In this document: positions 37,691 to 49,900 of the stretch, piece by piece | How positions within the stretch are numbered: position 1 is the first letter of the stretch | Layout: every line of letters begins with the position of its first letter | Origin: Fasciolopsis buskii | Taxonomy: Eukaryota; Platyhelminthes; Trematoda; Plagiorchiida; Fasciolidae | DNA: 64,000 nt | NCBI GenBank assembly: GCA_008360955.1 | Contig: LUCM01003956.1 | Coordinates: 1-64,000 of the forward strand | Direction of reading: 5' to 3' | The notes under the pieces: model-generated | The model's database searches: none | What the model was told of the DNA's origin: nothing | The model's input: only the letters and a program-made list of their open reading frames with translations | Position numbers and translations under genes: made by a program

Positions 37691-38306
37691 CAAGATCACT
37701 TGAAAAGATAAGGATTTGTCCCAGCCTCATTCCTGAAATTCGTGAGTTATTGAAGTCTTATCTGACGCTAATCTTTCGTTTTTGTGAAATTGCTATTGAC
37801 ATTTTTTGTACTCAAATTGCTTCATGGTTGAATATGCCCCTAAGTAAATTTGATTGCTGCTCAATCACTATCATACGCAGAACTGTGTTTTTGCTATTCA
37901 AGTTTGAAGTTTATCACAATTTTTTAGGCAATAATATAGACAACTTTGAAATCATCTAGCTTATGTGGATACGTTTCAAAAAAATATGACCACATATTCA
38001 TCATTCAGTTCATTTTTGTCTCACTCCCTTCTAACAGTCAGACAACGCAAATACTCCAATGATTATTCTTCCCTTGACATGAACAGAGATTTCAATTACC
38101 CCCTAAAATATTAAGCACAGTGTGAGAAGACTATGGCAGCTTTGTATAAATTTGAGGTTTTCGGAGCGATTCAGCGATTGTTAGAATGAATTTATCATTT
38201 TTTTTGCGTTACTTTCACCCGTGGATATAAGATGTAGAGTATGTGGTCTCCTCGATCAAAGATTGCTGGTTTGAGCAAAATCTTTTGTGACATTGAACGA
38301 CTTATC
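37691..38306. other. No gene recognised
   Basis: AT-rich sequence upstream of the Penelope-like relic. It may include eroded 5' sequence of that element, but no terminal repeat was found. Confidence 0.3.
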
Positions 38307-38314
38307 AGCAATAT

Positions 38315-38503
38315 CGCATGTACGACAAGGATCCAAATGGCAAGCCATTGCACAGCGAAATTACATATCAATCTGATATTTCTCAGACTACGTTGGAAGC
38401 TCCAGTAACAGAACAACAGCAGAACAGCATGGCCCCTAATCTTCTTCCTCAAGTAGAACGAAAATCTCAAAGGACGAATCTTACAAAGTTTCGTTAGAAA
38501 TAC
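38315..38503 (+). CDS. Candidate terminal exon, 62-63 codons, unrecognised
   Basis: A GACTTATCAG acceptor precedes a frame reading QYRMYDKDPNGKPLHSEITY, then a Gln/Pro/Ser-rich stretch (LEAPVTEQQQNSMAPNLLPQ) and a basic end before TAG. An in-frame stop lies 12 nt upstream, consistent with an intron boundary. The polar, low-complexity make-up resembles the cytoplasmic tail of a membrane protein. The longer hydrophobic minus-strand ORF here is what one gets by reading such a tail backwards. There is no family match; exon ends are placed to within a few bases. Confidence 0.27.
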
Positions 38504-41500
38504 CATGTTTGACGGGACAAATAGAGCCACAATTAGGAAGCCTTTAAACCTCCAACAAACGCAAATGTTGTTGAAGGGCAGACGTTTGTTTTACGGAGTC
38601 GTAAACACGGCGCATTTTAGTTTATCACCTTGCTTCTTCGCATCTGTCTAAATCACCTTAAGAACAAATGCGTTACGTTGAACATGCATACACATCACGC
38701 ACAACCCTAACTGGTCTTACAAGTCGGCGATCTTCATGCGTAGGTCAAACACTAGCACAAATTTGTCCGTAGGAGCTTGTAGTTGCTATGTTTAGGTCAG
38801 CTAATGATAAACAACAAGAGATCCGATGGTGAGCTATAGGTAGGTGGTACGTTTTGCAAAACCAACCAATCAAAACATATTTGCGTTTGCAGAATGGCCA
38901 TTTTATTCTGCATCATGAAGTTGTTTTTTCATGTCGGTACGGGTAAGTCTCAGACGTACCGGGATAATATTAAGTAGTATTTCCTATCATTATCATTCGA
39001 ATTATCATCCTAATCCCTATCGTCACCTTAATCGGTAGTATCATCGCCGTGGGTCAGACAGTTGGGTGAACGTCAGTGAATGCTACGTTCCTCCCATTTC
39101 CTATATAAAATAGAAAGACTGAATATGCAATGTGAACAAGTGATGAATCTAAATGAGTCAGAGATTGATACCCTAACCAAAACATACATATAAGGCAGTT
39201 TAACTATACGAAAGCAAATGAATATGACCATTCTGATACAACAGTTGGCGGATCGTCAGATCAGTTTGTTGATTCACTTTTGGAAACATACCAGCCGCAT
39301 TTGAAAACTCCCTGATGGAGAAAATTAACGGACAGTATTTACACGTTTCTCTATCGGAATATATCTTTGCCTTTATTCGACAGCCTGATGCGGTGAAGCA
39401 CGAGTATAAAAAAACAGTTTGGCTGACAATCTTTGCTTGCCACTACCTCCTCGCTACTAATACCAGGAACAAATTGACCAGTGGCTGACACTGAAATAAG
39501 TTTAAAGGCTTTTATGCAAACATCGGAATGAGGACAGAGCCTGAGCTCAGTCCGGATTCAGCGCTATTATCAGATCTGCCTTTGACTGTCCCAAATGTGT
39601 AAAATGTGATGGCGCTATCCAACGGCTGTAAATATTGATGTCCCGAGTATTGTCACACCGATTCGGCATTTGGTTTTTTACGGCAGTACGATTTCTGCCC
39701 AAAATGCGCGTCCGTCAATGTTTGCTAGTTAGATGTCTCATGAAACCCAATTTGTGGGGATTTACCCTGCAATGTCTAATCGGGTGAGGTACACGTGTTT
39801 ATTTATCACAAATAGTTCCCAAGTTTCTGGGTTATTAATACTCATTATCTTGATCCCAACAATAGTGCATTTTTTCGCGGTACCCATTTATCAATCGAGC
39901 GGCACAGATACAAGTAAAGCATTTAGTAACAAACACATCAGTAGCTACACAAAAGATTTAGAAGTTTTGTCCTAAACCCTGATGTTCTACACAAAATGCG
40001 ATCATTTTCAGTTGTTAAACAAATCAATCTCATCACGTTTTACTTACTTTTCTTCGCCACAGGTGGTAAAATTAAGCATATGCGGTACCCTTGTCATACT
40101 GTTTTTACACGTTCTAACTTGAATTTCGACTTAAACCATATAGTGGTTTGCACATCCACCCAAATCCAATTTGCTTCACACGACGATTCTTGGATAACTG
40201 TTATAACTTTAGTGCGAATGCAGTCGTTCGAATAAAATTAATCAGACTTCCGACTTGCAAAGTTTGCTTCTGAACTGTTTGTGACATGCACTGGATCCAC
40301 AGAACACACTACAACCAAGCAGTAAGATAGCAAAACCAGGAATTTCGTGCGCAAGAACCCTACTTTGTAAACGAACCAAAGAATTGAGTTGTTATTTTTC
40401 TATATATGTTTTCAAAAGTGTTTGCCACGGTTGTCGATGGTAACACATGTGATTCCATTCTCGATCCCTTGTTATCTAATCAAAGCTCTGTGCCAAATTG
40501 TTATTTGCGAAAACTAAACGATTGAGACCTACGACGACATCGAGAATTTGACAAGGATCAATCACAATTTTAACAGAGCAAAGGGAATCGGGAACGGGAT
40601 TTCGATATTCTTGTCAGAAAATTATTCTGATTAAGCTATCATTGCTATCGTCAAATTCTCCTTTTATGATTCTCGAATTCACAAGCGTCAACCAAGCAGT
40701 GAGATACAACAAATCGGTATACAATCTGGTATTTATTTACTTTGTAAAATGCACTACCTTAAAACATTTGTACCTGGAGTGATGAATAATCTAATACTTC
40801 CGATTGCATGTCACGTGCCACTTTTGGCCGCACTAGGTGGTACGTCCCACAGTTCCGCCTTTTCGACAAATATCTTGAAGTTTGGCACTTCAGGCCAGCA
40901 ACTTGGATTAAGGTTTTCAAATTTTACCAGAGATATTAAATATCTTATCTGCGTGCAGCAACATGCACATATGCCTACTGTCCCCTGGGTTTAGTTTTAT
41001 CAAAGATTAAATTCGACTTTTTTATGAGCAATTTTGAAAACGTTTTTAGAATTTTCGAATCGTGATTCGTCGTCCCGTATACAACTGTGTCTTTATATAG
41101 CCTAAAGTAATAATTAAAAAACGAATTTCAAATTGATTACTTACAGCTACACGGTCTAATGCTGTTTTGATATTAGCACTAGAATGTCAGCTCAAAATAT
41201 GCCTTATCTGCAGTTGACGAAATTTGTCATTGTCGAACTCCATGAATATTTATTATTCTGATGAATCCCTGTGTGCAGCATTGTCTTGAAGCACATTTGT
41301 TCTTAATCCAAGAGACGGTCCAAATGACTGTACCCAATGGGTACGAATAAGTGGATGTCGGACTGAATTTGTCGCAGTTCTCCTTGGTAGAAAGTGGGTG
41401 ATAATCCATGTTTATGGTATGAGGCACGTTTTCTTGCAGCATGTCTCCTAATTTCTATCGGAAGTATGCCTTTTAAAGCTGCTTCCTTGGCACCAAACAG

Positions 41501-44460
41501 ATTGATTAATCCACATACATAAACAACCATTATTCAAATTTTTATCGCTTTCTACTTCAAATGGATGTTCTCAGTTATAGCTGCTTACATGTTCATTCCG
41601 CGTTTACAGTAACGCATGCTTATTCGTATTTTGCCAAAACGGTGAAGGTTATTGGATATTTGTTAGACTATTTAAAATCATTTTCTTTATCTCCGCCCCA
41701 GAAATTCTTATCTTAAGGAAGTCGCGCGAGTCAGTTGCACATGAGACTAGTCCTTTTTCTCTATGAACATTTTTGTTTCCTATGAAAGGAAATAACCTGA
41801 TATTTTCATTTAATAGCTTTGTTCGTAGTACGAGACACAAACGACACAACCCTTGATTTTTCACCTACTCGTTTAATATGCAAGACATTTTTCTAAATTT
41901 TGAACTGTCCTTATAAAAATGCACACTACTTTCAATCCCGGCAGATTCTGACTTAAACCCCGGTATCCTTGACTTGCTCAAAGTAACTCTTATCAATGCT
42001 CTCCCGCTTATTTAAAATAAGGCATCACTTACGTCTGGTTTTCTGGCAAACGAAACTTCGATGTTCTCTGTCGAAATTAGATTGGATCGGACCTTGTCAG
42101 TCTTAATTTTACCTAGGCTGCACATGTGTCGCCTTTATTTTCAAAAGAAAGAATCACATGCACGATCGAGTAAATGGTTCGTTGGGCCTGCGCAATAACT
42201 TAAACTGAAATTGAATTCGCTGTGACTAAAGGAGCTCTATTCAAGCTTAGATTAACGCCGTATACAGAAAAAAATGGGCCGTGCCTTTTTTCAGCGCACA
42301 TTAAAGAACCCATAAGTAAAACACATGTTACACTGAGACCAGATATTTAAACAGTATTTTATGCTGAATAACACACAGGATAATGGAAAAATACTCAAAA
42401 AGTTGGTCCAAATCAACAGCGCAAAGCAAACGCAATAAATGGATTACTTTATGATGTTCACAACTTTCACGAACGCATGATAGACGCATTCGAAATTTCC
42501 ATTTCTTGATGAACCGCAAGACGTCAAGGGAAAACATTTCATCGCAGCAGTGCATTACTCAAACGGTTTGACGCTAACCACCCTAGTACGCGTTTGCCAC
42601 TTTCCAGTGAGTGCCACTTTTATCTATCTAATTTCCTTTAATAAGTTATCGAATTCATTTTGCCGTCGCTTTTTGGCAAATATTATTAATTAGTGTGTCA
42701 GATTACCCCTACCACCACACTAGAAAGATAATGAATTTTTCTGGGACAATTTACTCGTCCGCATCACGATAACAAAATTCGCGCAGTGTTACCGGAGAGC
42801 CAAGTGCTCTGTCGTTCACATAATTTCTGTCGAACCGCAAGGCCGATCGAACTGCGTAAAGCCTCAGTCATGCAATGACCTCATCTACGTCAAGTGCGGA
42901 ATCTCACTTTGCCATAGAATACAACCTCCAAATTTATCTTTTGAACTTTCATTTCTTTCTGTACAACTACGAGGGTACTGGATTTACACCACTTTGCGAA
43001 TACTCTACGAAACGACAACTTTTAAGTGAACTTATTCAACCTATGGTTTACAATAAAACGGGACTGTTTGCAGGCGGGGAGATTAGATGATCCGCAAGGA
43101 TATTCAAGCAACTGTAAAGCTTGTTATGTTTCCCGATACGATAAAATGTAGTACAAACAGAAATGGGCAACTTTTATCCCGTTACCAAACAGCAGCATGA
43201 CTAATTAAATCAAACAGAATATTTATCAGTTTTGCAGCGGCACGAAAGGGTGGCCCCAACAGCGTGACTTCTTAAAATTTTATTCGTGATGTTGTTTATC
43301 TAACATCTCAGTTAACGATGGTAAGGCCAAATGGCTTACAGCTCGTTTGCGAAAATTATTCGGTTTGGATCCGAATTTTTAAAGTCATCAGCGAAGAATT
43401 GTCTTTCGTGCAGAATCGACTACACGGCTGCTGGTTTTTGATATAAATTGCCACATGTCATTTCAAGTAAGCTTAATTTGATGTCTTTAGTCCAAAACTT
43501 CAAAACCAGAAAATGTACTTTTCTACAATGAAAATTACCTAATTTGATAAGCATGCAATATGGCGTTTGATCGTGATCCCCAATGCGACTTCAAAAGAGA
43601 AACAAGACAATGGAGCCCGTTTTATTTGTCTGTACGATAAATGCATTAGCAGAGCGCAATTACGGATCCCTCACATAAGATAATGGTAATTGAAGAAATC
43701 CGGCGGAGTGCTATTACCGCAACAAGGGTTCGAGAAATTTGTATAACGAAATAAATCAACTCTGAGGCACATTCGTTTTAAATTTACGGAACCAAACTTG
43801 ATCAACTTTGCTTAATGCTAACTCATTGAACGTTCGCTTAAGAACCGCAAACCGAACTTTCAACAGACCTGTGAAGTTTGTCCCAGATACATCGCCGAAT
43901 TTCCTGCTTATCGTCAAGGCATAATTAGGACTGAAGTGGACTGCGGTAATTACAAAAATGTGCACAAACCGCCTGAACATCCTAAGGGCTGATAAAACAA
44001 GCGACCAATCGAGGCATGACCCACGCATATCTAGTCGGTCCTTTCTCGAAAACATCCACCATTTTCCTGTTTTCATGAAATCACGCTATCCAACAACCCG
44101 AATTCCGTGTACTATGAGTGGTTTTGAACAACGTTTGCTTCATATTTTGCGTACCTATAATACAAGGCAAACTTTTGTCTGGCTGAAAATATAAGAAATT
44201 ATTCCTGCAAGCGTATTTTGCAAACCATGTGACGATTATGGTATTAGTACCTTGATCTTGCTTTGTCCTCTGGTATCATTTACGCAACATGAAGACTCAG
44301 AATAATATACACTTTGAAATCAATGACATCAGTTACTCCGGCAGCCGTCGTTTATATTCACTTGCTGGCACCTAAGTTCAAAGATTCGGCTCTGTTAGTT
44401 TTCATCAAAAGAGAAACTTACAAATTTGTGATACTTTATTGCGATTATTGTTCCTTGAAC
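38504..44460. other. No gene recognised; minor simple repeats
   Basis: A degenerate ATC/ATT-rich tract lies at 38985-39050. Two near-identical 17-nt strings beginning CAACCAAGCAGT lie near 40314 and 40690. No gene, RNA gene or transposon domain could be supported. Zinc-finger-like CPKCVKCDG near 39.6 kb ends at once and is not called. Confidence 0.3.
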
Positions 44461-44540
44461 CTGGGCTCAACCCACAGCTTACTCCCCTGAATTTCTTCAG
44501 ATTCATGTGACGTTAGCAGCTTAGCAAAGCAATCCACGTG
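44461..44540 (-). repeat. Possible tRNA-derived SINE fragment
   Basis: On the minus strand an A-box-like TTTGCTAAGCTGCTAACG (44528-44511) is followed after about 40 nt by a B-box-like TGGGTTGAGCCCA (44474-44462). Both boxes are reasonable and the spacing is right. The body is too short or decayed to define ends. Confidence 0.4.
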
Positions 44541-44784
44541 CTCTTTCACAAGTGCGGGCAAATGCCACTTGACAACCAATATTCAGAACCTGGTAAAATG
44601 CACGCTAGGTAAACAAGTCCGATTTGCATGTACGCTTTTGAAGACACATGCAGGTAGTCAAGGGAATCAGATTGTGGCAATCATTTGTGTGTTAGAGTGA
44701 CACTAGCAATTTTACGATAAATACCCTATGTACCAATGTGGTAATGTTTCATCGTTCTCATATGCTGACGTTTGGCTGCACCAG

Positions 44785-44958
44785 TCTGTTGGCGATCATC
44801 AATATGCAACAGTAAAAAAAATTCTCGCTGAAAGTTTACCAGCATCAAAGCCGCGGAATCGCAATAGATCTGAGCATGGATCGTTTGAATCGATAACTGG
44901 AATAACAGAAAGTTTCAGTGATAATTATTGCTATAAGAAAGGTCAAGCAATGGATTAG
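44785..44958 (+). CDS. Candidate exon, 58 codons, unrecognised
   Basis: A branch-like TGCTGAC and GTTTGGCTGCACCAG acceptor lead into an open frame starting SVGDHQYATVKKILAES, rich in Ser, Asn and Arg further on, ending QAMD before TAG at 44956. A weak GTCAAG could be a donor after the KK pair. No family is recognised. Confidence 0.2.
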   Translation, partial: SVGDHQYATVKKILAESLPASKPRNRNRSEHGSFESITGITESFSDNYCYKKGQAMD

Positions 44959-46860
44959 TCCCAATCAGAATCAACTGCAACTAATGGCCTAAAGTCTAAT
45001 ACAAACTAAACCCGTTTGACTACCAATAGCACTTTGTCATTTTGATCGTTACACGCATTTGGGACTTATATATTTTGAAAATGCCATGTCAAAGATGTCA
45101 TTTTTATTTCGCCTGTGATGGATTTCATCTTTGCGCATTCGAACTCGAGAAACCTATTAAGGCACAATATGAAGCATATGGCTCTTGATTTACAGAAGAA
45201 ACTCACTGGTTTGCAGCTCATATGAGAATCACATTTATTCTTCAAAGCCATGTCATTTGCTTACTACCCCTGGGTATTTGTTTCAACCAGGGTTTGGTTC
45301 TATGACCCATTTTACGAATGTTAGCAAATTTCTGTTTTCTGTTGAGATTTTGCAGCGCATCATACAGCTTTCATAGCCGGAGAAAAGTTGCCTATTCACT
45401 TTACTGTTTCACTGTTTCACCTGCTCAGCTATTTCTACTCACAAAATGTGTAAGCTTGAATGAATTACTGAATTCTATCACTACGCAATAAATTAAAGAG
45501 ATGTAATTTGAAACCACATCTTATGCAAAGTTAAATGTTCATCCAAAAATAGAACAACCAACGTTAGACCAGCGGATTGGGTTTGTTCACAATTTCATAC
45601 ATTGGATTTTTACCAAATAAAATATACACATTTTTACTTTGCACCAGAGTTTCCTTGTACTCGTTGTGCAAGCTGGTACTGGGAGTAAGGGCCTCAACAA
45701 TATCTCTCCGACATGTGGCATAAATCGAAAAAGGATCCTAAACCATCAGATTGTTTCCCTTGTGGACGGGAGTAGATCGTTTCCTCAAATTCCAAATTCC
45801 GCCTACGTTCCAAAGTAGAGAACAAATTATTTCGTTTTGCCAGGAAATAAACACGAACACTGCTATAAGAAAATTTGCAAACTTGTCTATTAAGCGCAAG
45901 TGCCACTTTTCTTTCGATGACTAGCACCGTACTAACAGATCTGTTCGATGAATCGTGTTTCTTTCAAAAAGCTCGTTTTGTTTCTGAATAAATTCAGAAG
46001 CGCAATTTGTTGACAGATTTTATTTTGTTGCATAAACACAGGGGTGCAAAAGTGATGATGATCAATTTATCTTTTGTTCTGAAAATTACTCACACTTTCA
46101 TTAACAATGTGTACACATAACAGTGACTAGTTGAGCGCATACCCTCAAAATCACTTGAAGTCGTGTATAAATTTTGAAGTGGGGAAAAATGGAATAATTC
46201 CTTAGGGCGAGACTCGATATGCTCATTGTATGATTTGGCCGGATATTCATACAATCGTTGAAATTTTTTTCTTGTAAGAAGCATAATGGAGCGATGTGCC
46301 GCCTTGAACAGCATAAACGTTTTACCATATTTTCACGTTTCAAACATTTTACAGTAAAATTAGTATTTCCAGGGAAGCGGATGCGGCCAGGTTTACTTAT
46401 TATCGCGATATTTGTTTGAAACGCTTTGCATAAAATGCACCTCAGCGAAACCGCTGTACCGCATGGCCTCGACAAAATACGTGTATCAAAATGACTTAGA
46501 GAAGTACAAATAACTACAAAAGATCGTGCCAGATTTCATTCATTTTCAATGATATCCTGATGTCTCAATAATCCTTTGAAAAACGCGATTGTTTGTTGTA
46601 TAGTATCATTTTTTAGATCAACGCAAATATTTTGTAACCATCTTGACTAATAAAAATCACGTGTATATTTCTGTCGTGGCGCAAACCACAGCTGCATATG
46701 GTCAGGTAAATATTATCGCGAAAAAGTGACTACCAGCAATTTGATTTTTTCGCAATGGTTCAATATATTTCAGCTTTTTCACTGTTGCTCTGTTTAATCT
46801 CTTTGTAATTTGTGTTTAGGAGAAGATCAAGTGGCTTCGCTTGATAAACTATGTACGTTA
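44959..46860. other. No gene recognised
   Basis: The longest ORF of the window (124 codons, minus strand, 46475-46101) lies here but shows no domain, signal or splice context and is regarded as chance. Confidence 0.3.
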
Positions 46861-46864
46861 GCTT

Positions 46865-46970
46865 AATCGTAATAGAAACCGACAAATCTGGGATCCCAAC
46901 CACTGACCGTTCTAGGGTGACTGATATCTATTCCATTTAACCACCGTTTGCGCATCGCGGTATTTTGTGA
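46865..46970 (-). repeat. tRNA-derived SINE-like element
   Basis: On the minus strand ACGGTGGTTAAATGGA (about 46947-46932) serves as A box. About 35 nt later GGTTGGGATCCCA (46901-46889) serves as B box. Both are close to tRNA internal promoter consensus and the spacing is right. The sequence between them does not form a tRNA cloverleaf by eye. Confidence 0.55.
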
Positions 46971-49900
46971 CTCATTTCCCCAATTCTATTAGTTTGAAAT
47001 ATTTTGAACTTATTTTATGATACAACTTGAAGCCAAACCGGTTTAAACAACTCTTCAAGTATTTTACTTAGCTGAATTAGTTATAAAAATATTTTTTGAT
47101 GTGCACGTGGCCCAATTCGATTTCTATCGATTGATTTGCCAGACAGGTACCCAAAGCTTGAAACCCTAGTTCGTCTGTCGTGCATAATCGGGTTCCTTTG
47201 TTGATTTTCCACAGTCCAATAATGTTTTTTATTATCGTTCAAAAAAGGCATTAAAGAAGCCGTTAGCGTTTCTCGTTCCCCAAATTTTCGTATTTCTTGA
47301 TGGCAACTTCTCCATTTTTGACCGAATGAACATTTGCTGTGGCCAAGAATTTCGAGTCTATGTCCAGTCTCTTTTCGGTTTTTTTGGTTCACTTTGTCCT
47401 GTGTGCGTTAGTGATGATTGCAAGTCTACCAGATACTGTAATTTGTCGTTTCTTGAAGTTTTGATACTTTTAATTATCCCTTAAGAGTAGGTTTTAGATA
47501 AAAGAACATGGTTTATTCTGTCACCATGCTGATGACTGAAGAAAACACCCACACATTCCGGGACATTCAGTTAATGGGAACGAATGAAAGACTGGACGCT
47601 GAATCTAATGTAATAATCTTGCAGATGACAAAGGTTATCATCAAGACTGTGAGGATCGTCAGATTCAACGCCACCAGCATATATGTAGCCAGTGGAATTT
47701 TGGGATACTGACAGCCTTATAACCTCTAGAAAGAGAAATGACACGAAAATATAATTGCACCGTCAAAAAATGTCTTGGTAACTAAAAGAAGTGATACTAT
47801 ATTTTTCCAAAAGAAGTGCATTCATTTTGCTTGTAAAAGCAGCCACGTATCGCCCTTTACATATTTGTGTTTTCTTGGAGGACCTGAAGACGGACATTGC
47901 AATTGAGATACCCAAAAGAGTCAACACTAGCAAGTAAAACAGATCTTACCACGCGTGACCATGCCATCAAGAGAAGGATCAACTGAGCAGTATGGCTTGT
48001 CGTATGAGAAGTAGATAAAGGTTTATAGGCAAACTGCATGGACCATGAAGCTAGAAGTGACTCAAGGTGTTCTAGAACATATTCAAAATGGCTGAAATGC
48101 ATGCATTCGGTCGATAAGTACTAGATTAGTTCTTCTGGGATCAGCCTTATTGTGATAGGTTTCCAACAACAAGGAATGATAACAGCCTTAATAAAAGTAC
48201 TGAAAACGTGAATAATTAAACGGCAAAAAGAATTAAGCCGTGGTTGGGCAATAGGGAAGGGAGTAAATGGGGTCCACAAAATTGGCTAATTCTAGTCGTT
48301 TTCAAGAGAGATTGTTTAGAAGGAGGATCGACTTTGATAACGATGAAAAGTGGACGAAAAGTAAGCAGTGGTCAGACCATCCAATGGTTAACTTTTTGGA
48401 CTGGAGGTTTGGGTCTTGGCTTTGAGCTGCACAGTTGTTTCAACATTTTATGAACATTCTGCGAAAATTTACTATCAGAGAAATTGTCCGCGTACAGAAA
48501 GTTTACCCGGGTAATCTCAAATGAGAAACCGGTGTTTAGTGGTTTCATGACACCCAGAAAACCATTCTTGCACTTCCTATCCTTAGCTTTACAAAGCAGA
48601 TTCAATTAGGGGTACGACAATCTGTCAGTTTGAGCATCATATTTCCCACTGAGGCAGCAAACATAATAGCGGAAATTAGGGTAGTCGCCATCCAACATGA
48701 CGTGTGCAGCCTACCACATGACGCAGACTATTCTGGTTCACGTGAGAGGGAACACTATACCGGGTTAAGGAATTATATTAACAATAACAGTGATGCACAG
48801 TTATCGGACATTCCAATGGAAGCTGGCATAGAAACAAAATTTTTAAGAGTGGTTAACTAAAGTCAGGAGAGGAAGAACCTCGTTGCATATAGAAAGCTGC
48901 ACCAGACTGAACAATCCAAGAGATAAGAGAATAAAATTTTTAGAATTTGAATAACTTACCGACAAAAAAACGTAAAGAAAAACCGAAGTAATGAAATGAG
49001 TGGGTATTTCATCGGTAAACTGTTCAAAATCGTGGGCTTGGTTATTACCAGCAATGTGAATATTGACAAAGATTGCCCTAAATGCGAACAGAAATGCATG
49101 GCAAACTCTAGAACTACTAAAAAAGGTCAGTGTCGTAGAACCGTTTCCTCTATTTCTCGGAGCTGCACTACAGTCTCCCTGAGAACATCGTATTGGTCAA
49201 GCTGAATTGCATCATTGATATTGGCATGCAAGCAGCTTCCTTAAAACAGAACGGCTCTAAACTGTTAGGACACATTGTTGTTGCGGCAAATTCTCTTGAC
49301 TAATTGTACTGTTGTCTGTAAGTACTCAAGTACTGGGGAGAATATGATTCTAGAGTGGTCTACAGTTCCGCGTTTGATAACTTCTTGTAATTCTTTCGGC
49401 TTCCGCGTTAGAGTTATTCGTTTCTTCGGCGATAACTAACACTTTCCCTTATTCAACGTCTTTTCACTCTAATGATTAGGCATCAAACTAAGACAATGGA
49501 TAAGTAGAAATTATTAAACGTTTATCAGTGGCGAGCAGACCTGAAATAAATCTGAGTTCTGAGCCGAAACTATTTTGAATATCATGGTAGCCCCAGATCA
49601 TTCAAATTAATCCTCTGTTCGGCGAAGGCCTGTCACAACCTGCTAATTGGATTCATATTTTCAGGAACGCTGTGCCCCATGTTTGTATTAATGTCATCTT
49701 GATTGTAGTAATAGCTGTGGTTGCCAAATCCAGCTGTGACATATTGATACATAAATACCAGATAATATGAAAATGACACCAACTTAATTAGAAGAAAATT
49801 ATCGGCCTTTGAAAATGTCGTCAGACCACCGTGATGGTTAGCAATATCTACAGTTCTCGCAATGTTACTAGTCTTATTTCCCGAGATTTTTGATTTTGTT

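Noticed and set aside
38195..38530. 111-codon hydrophobic minus-strand ORF resembling a membrane protein
   Set aside because: Hydrophobicity is what results from reading a polar coding-like plus strand in reverse. No membrane family was recognised.
39600..39640. CPKCVKCDG zinc-finger-like string
   Set aside because: The frame stops within ten residues and no partner ligands follow.
46101..46475. Longest open frame in the window (124 codons, minus strand)
   Set aside because: No domain, signal peptide, splice context or polyadenylation signal. About one frame of this length is expected by chance.
48360..48420. Minus-strand WSDHCLLF resembling the LINE endonuclease SDH box
   Set aside because: No other endonuclease motif in register nearby.
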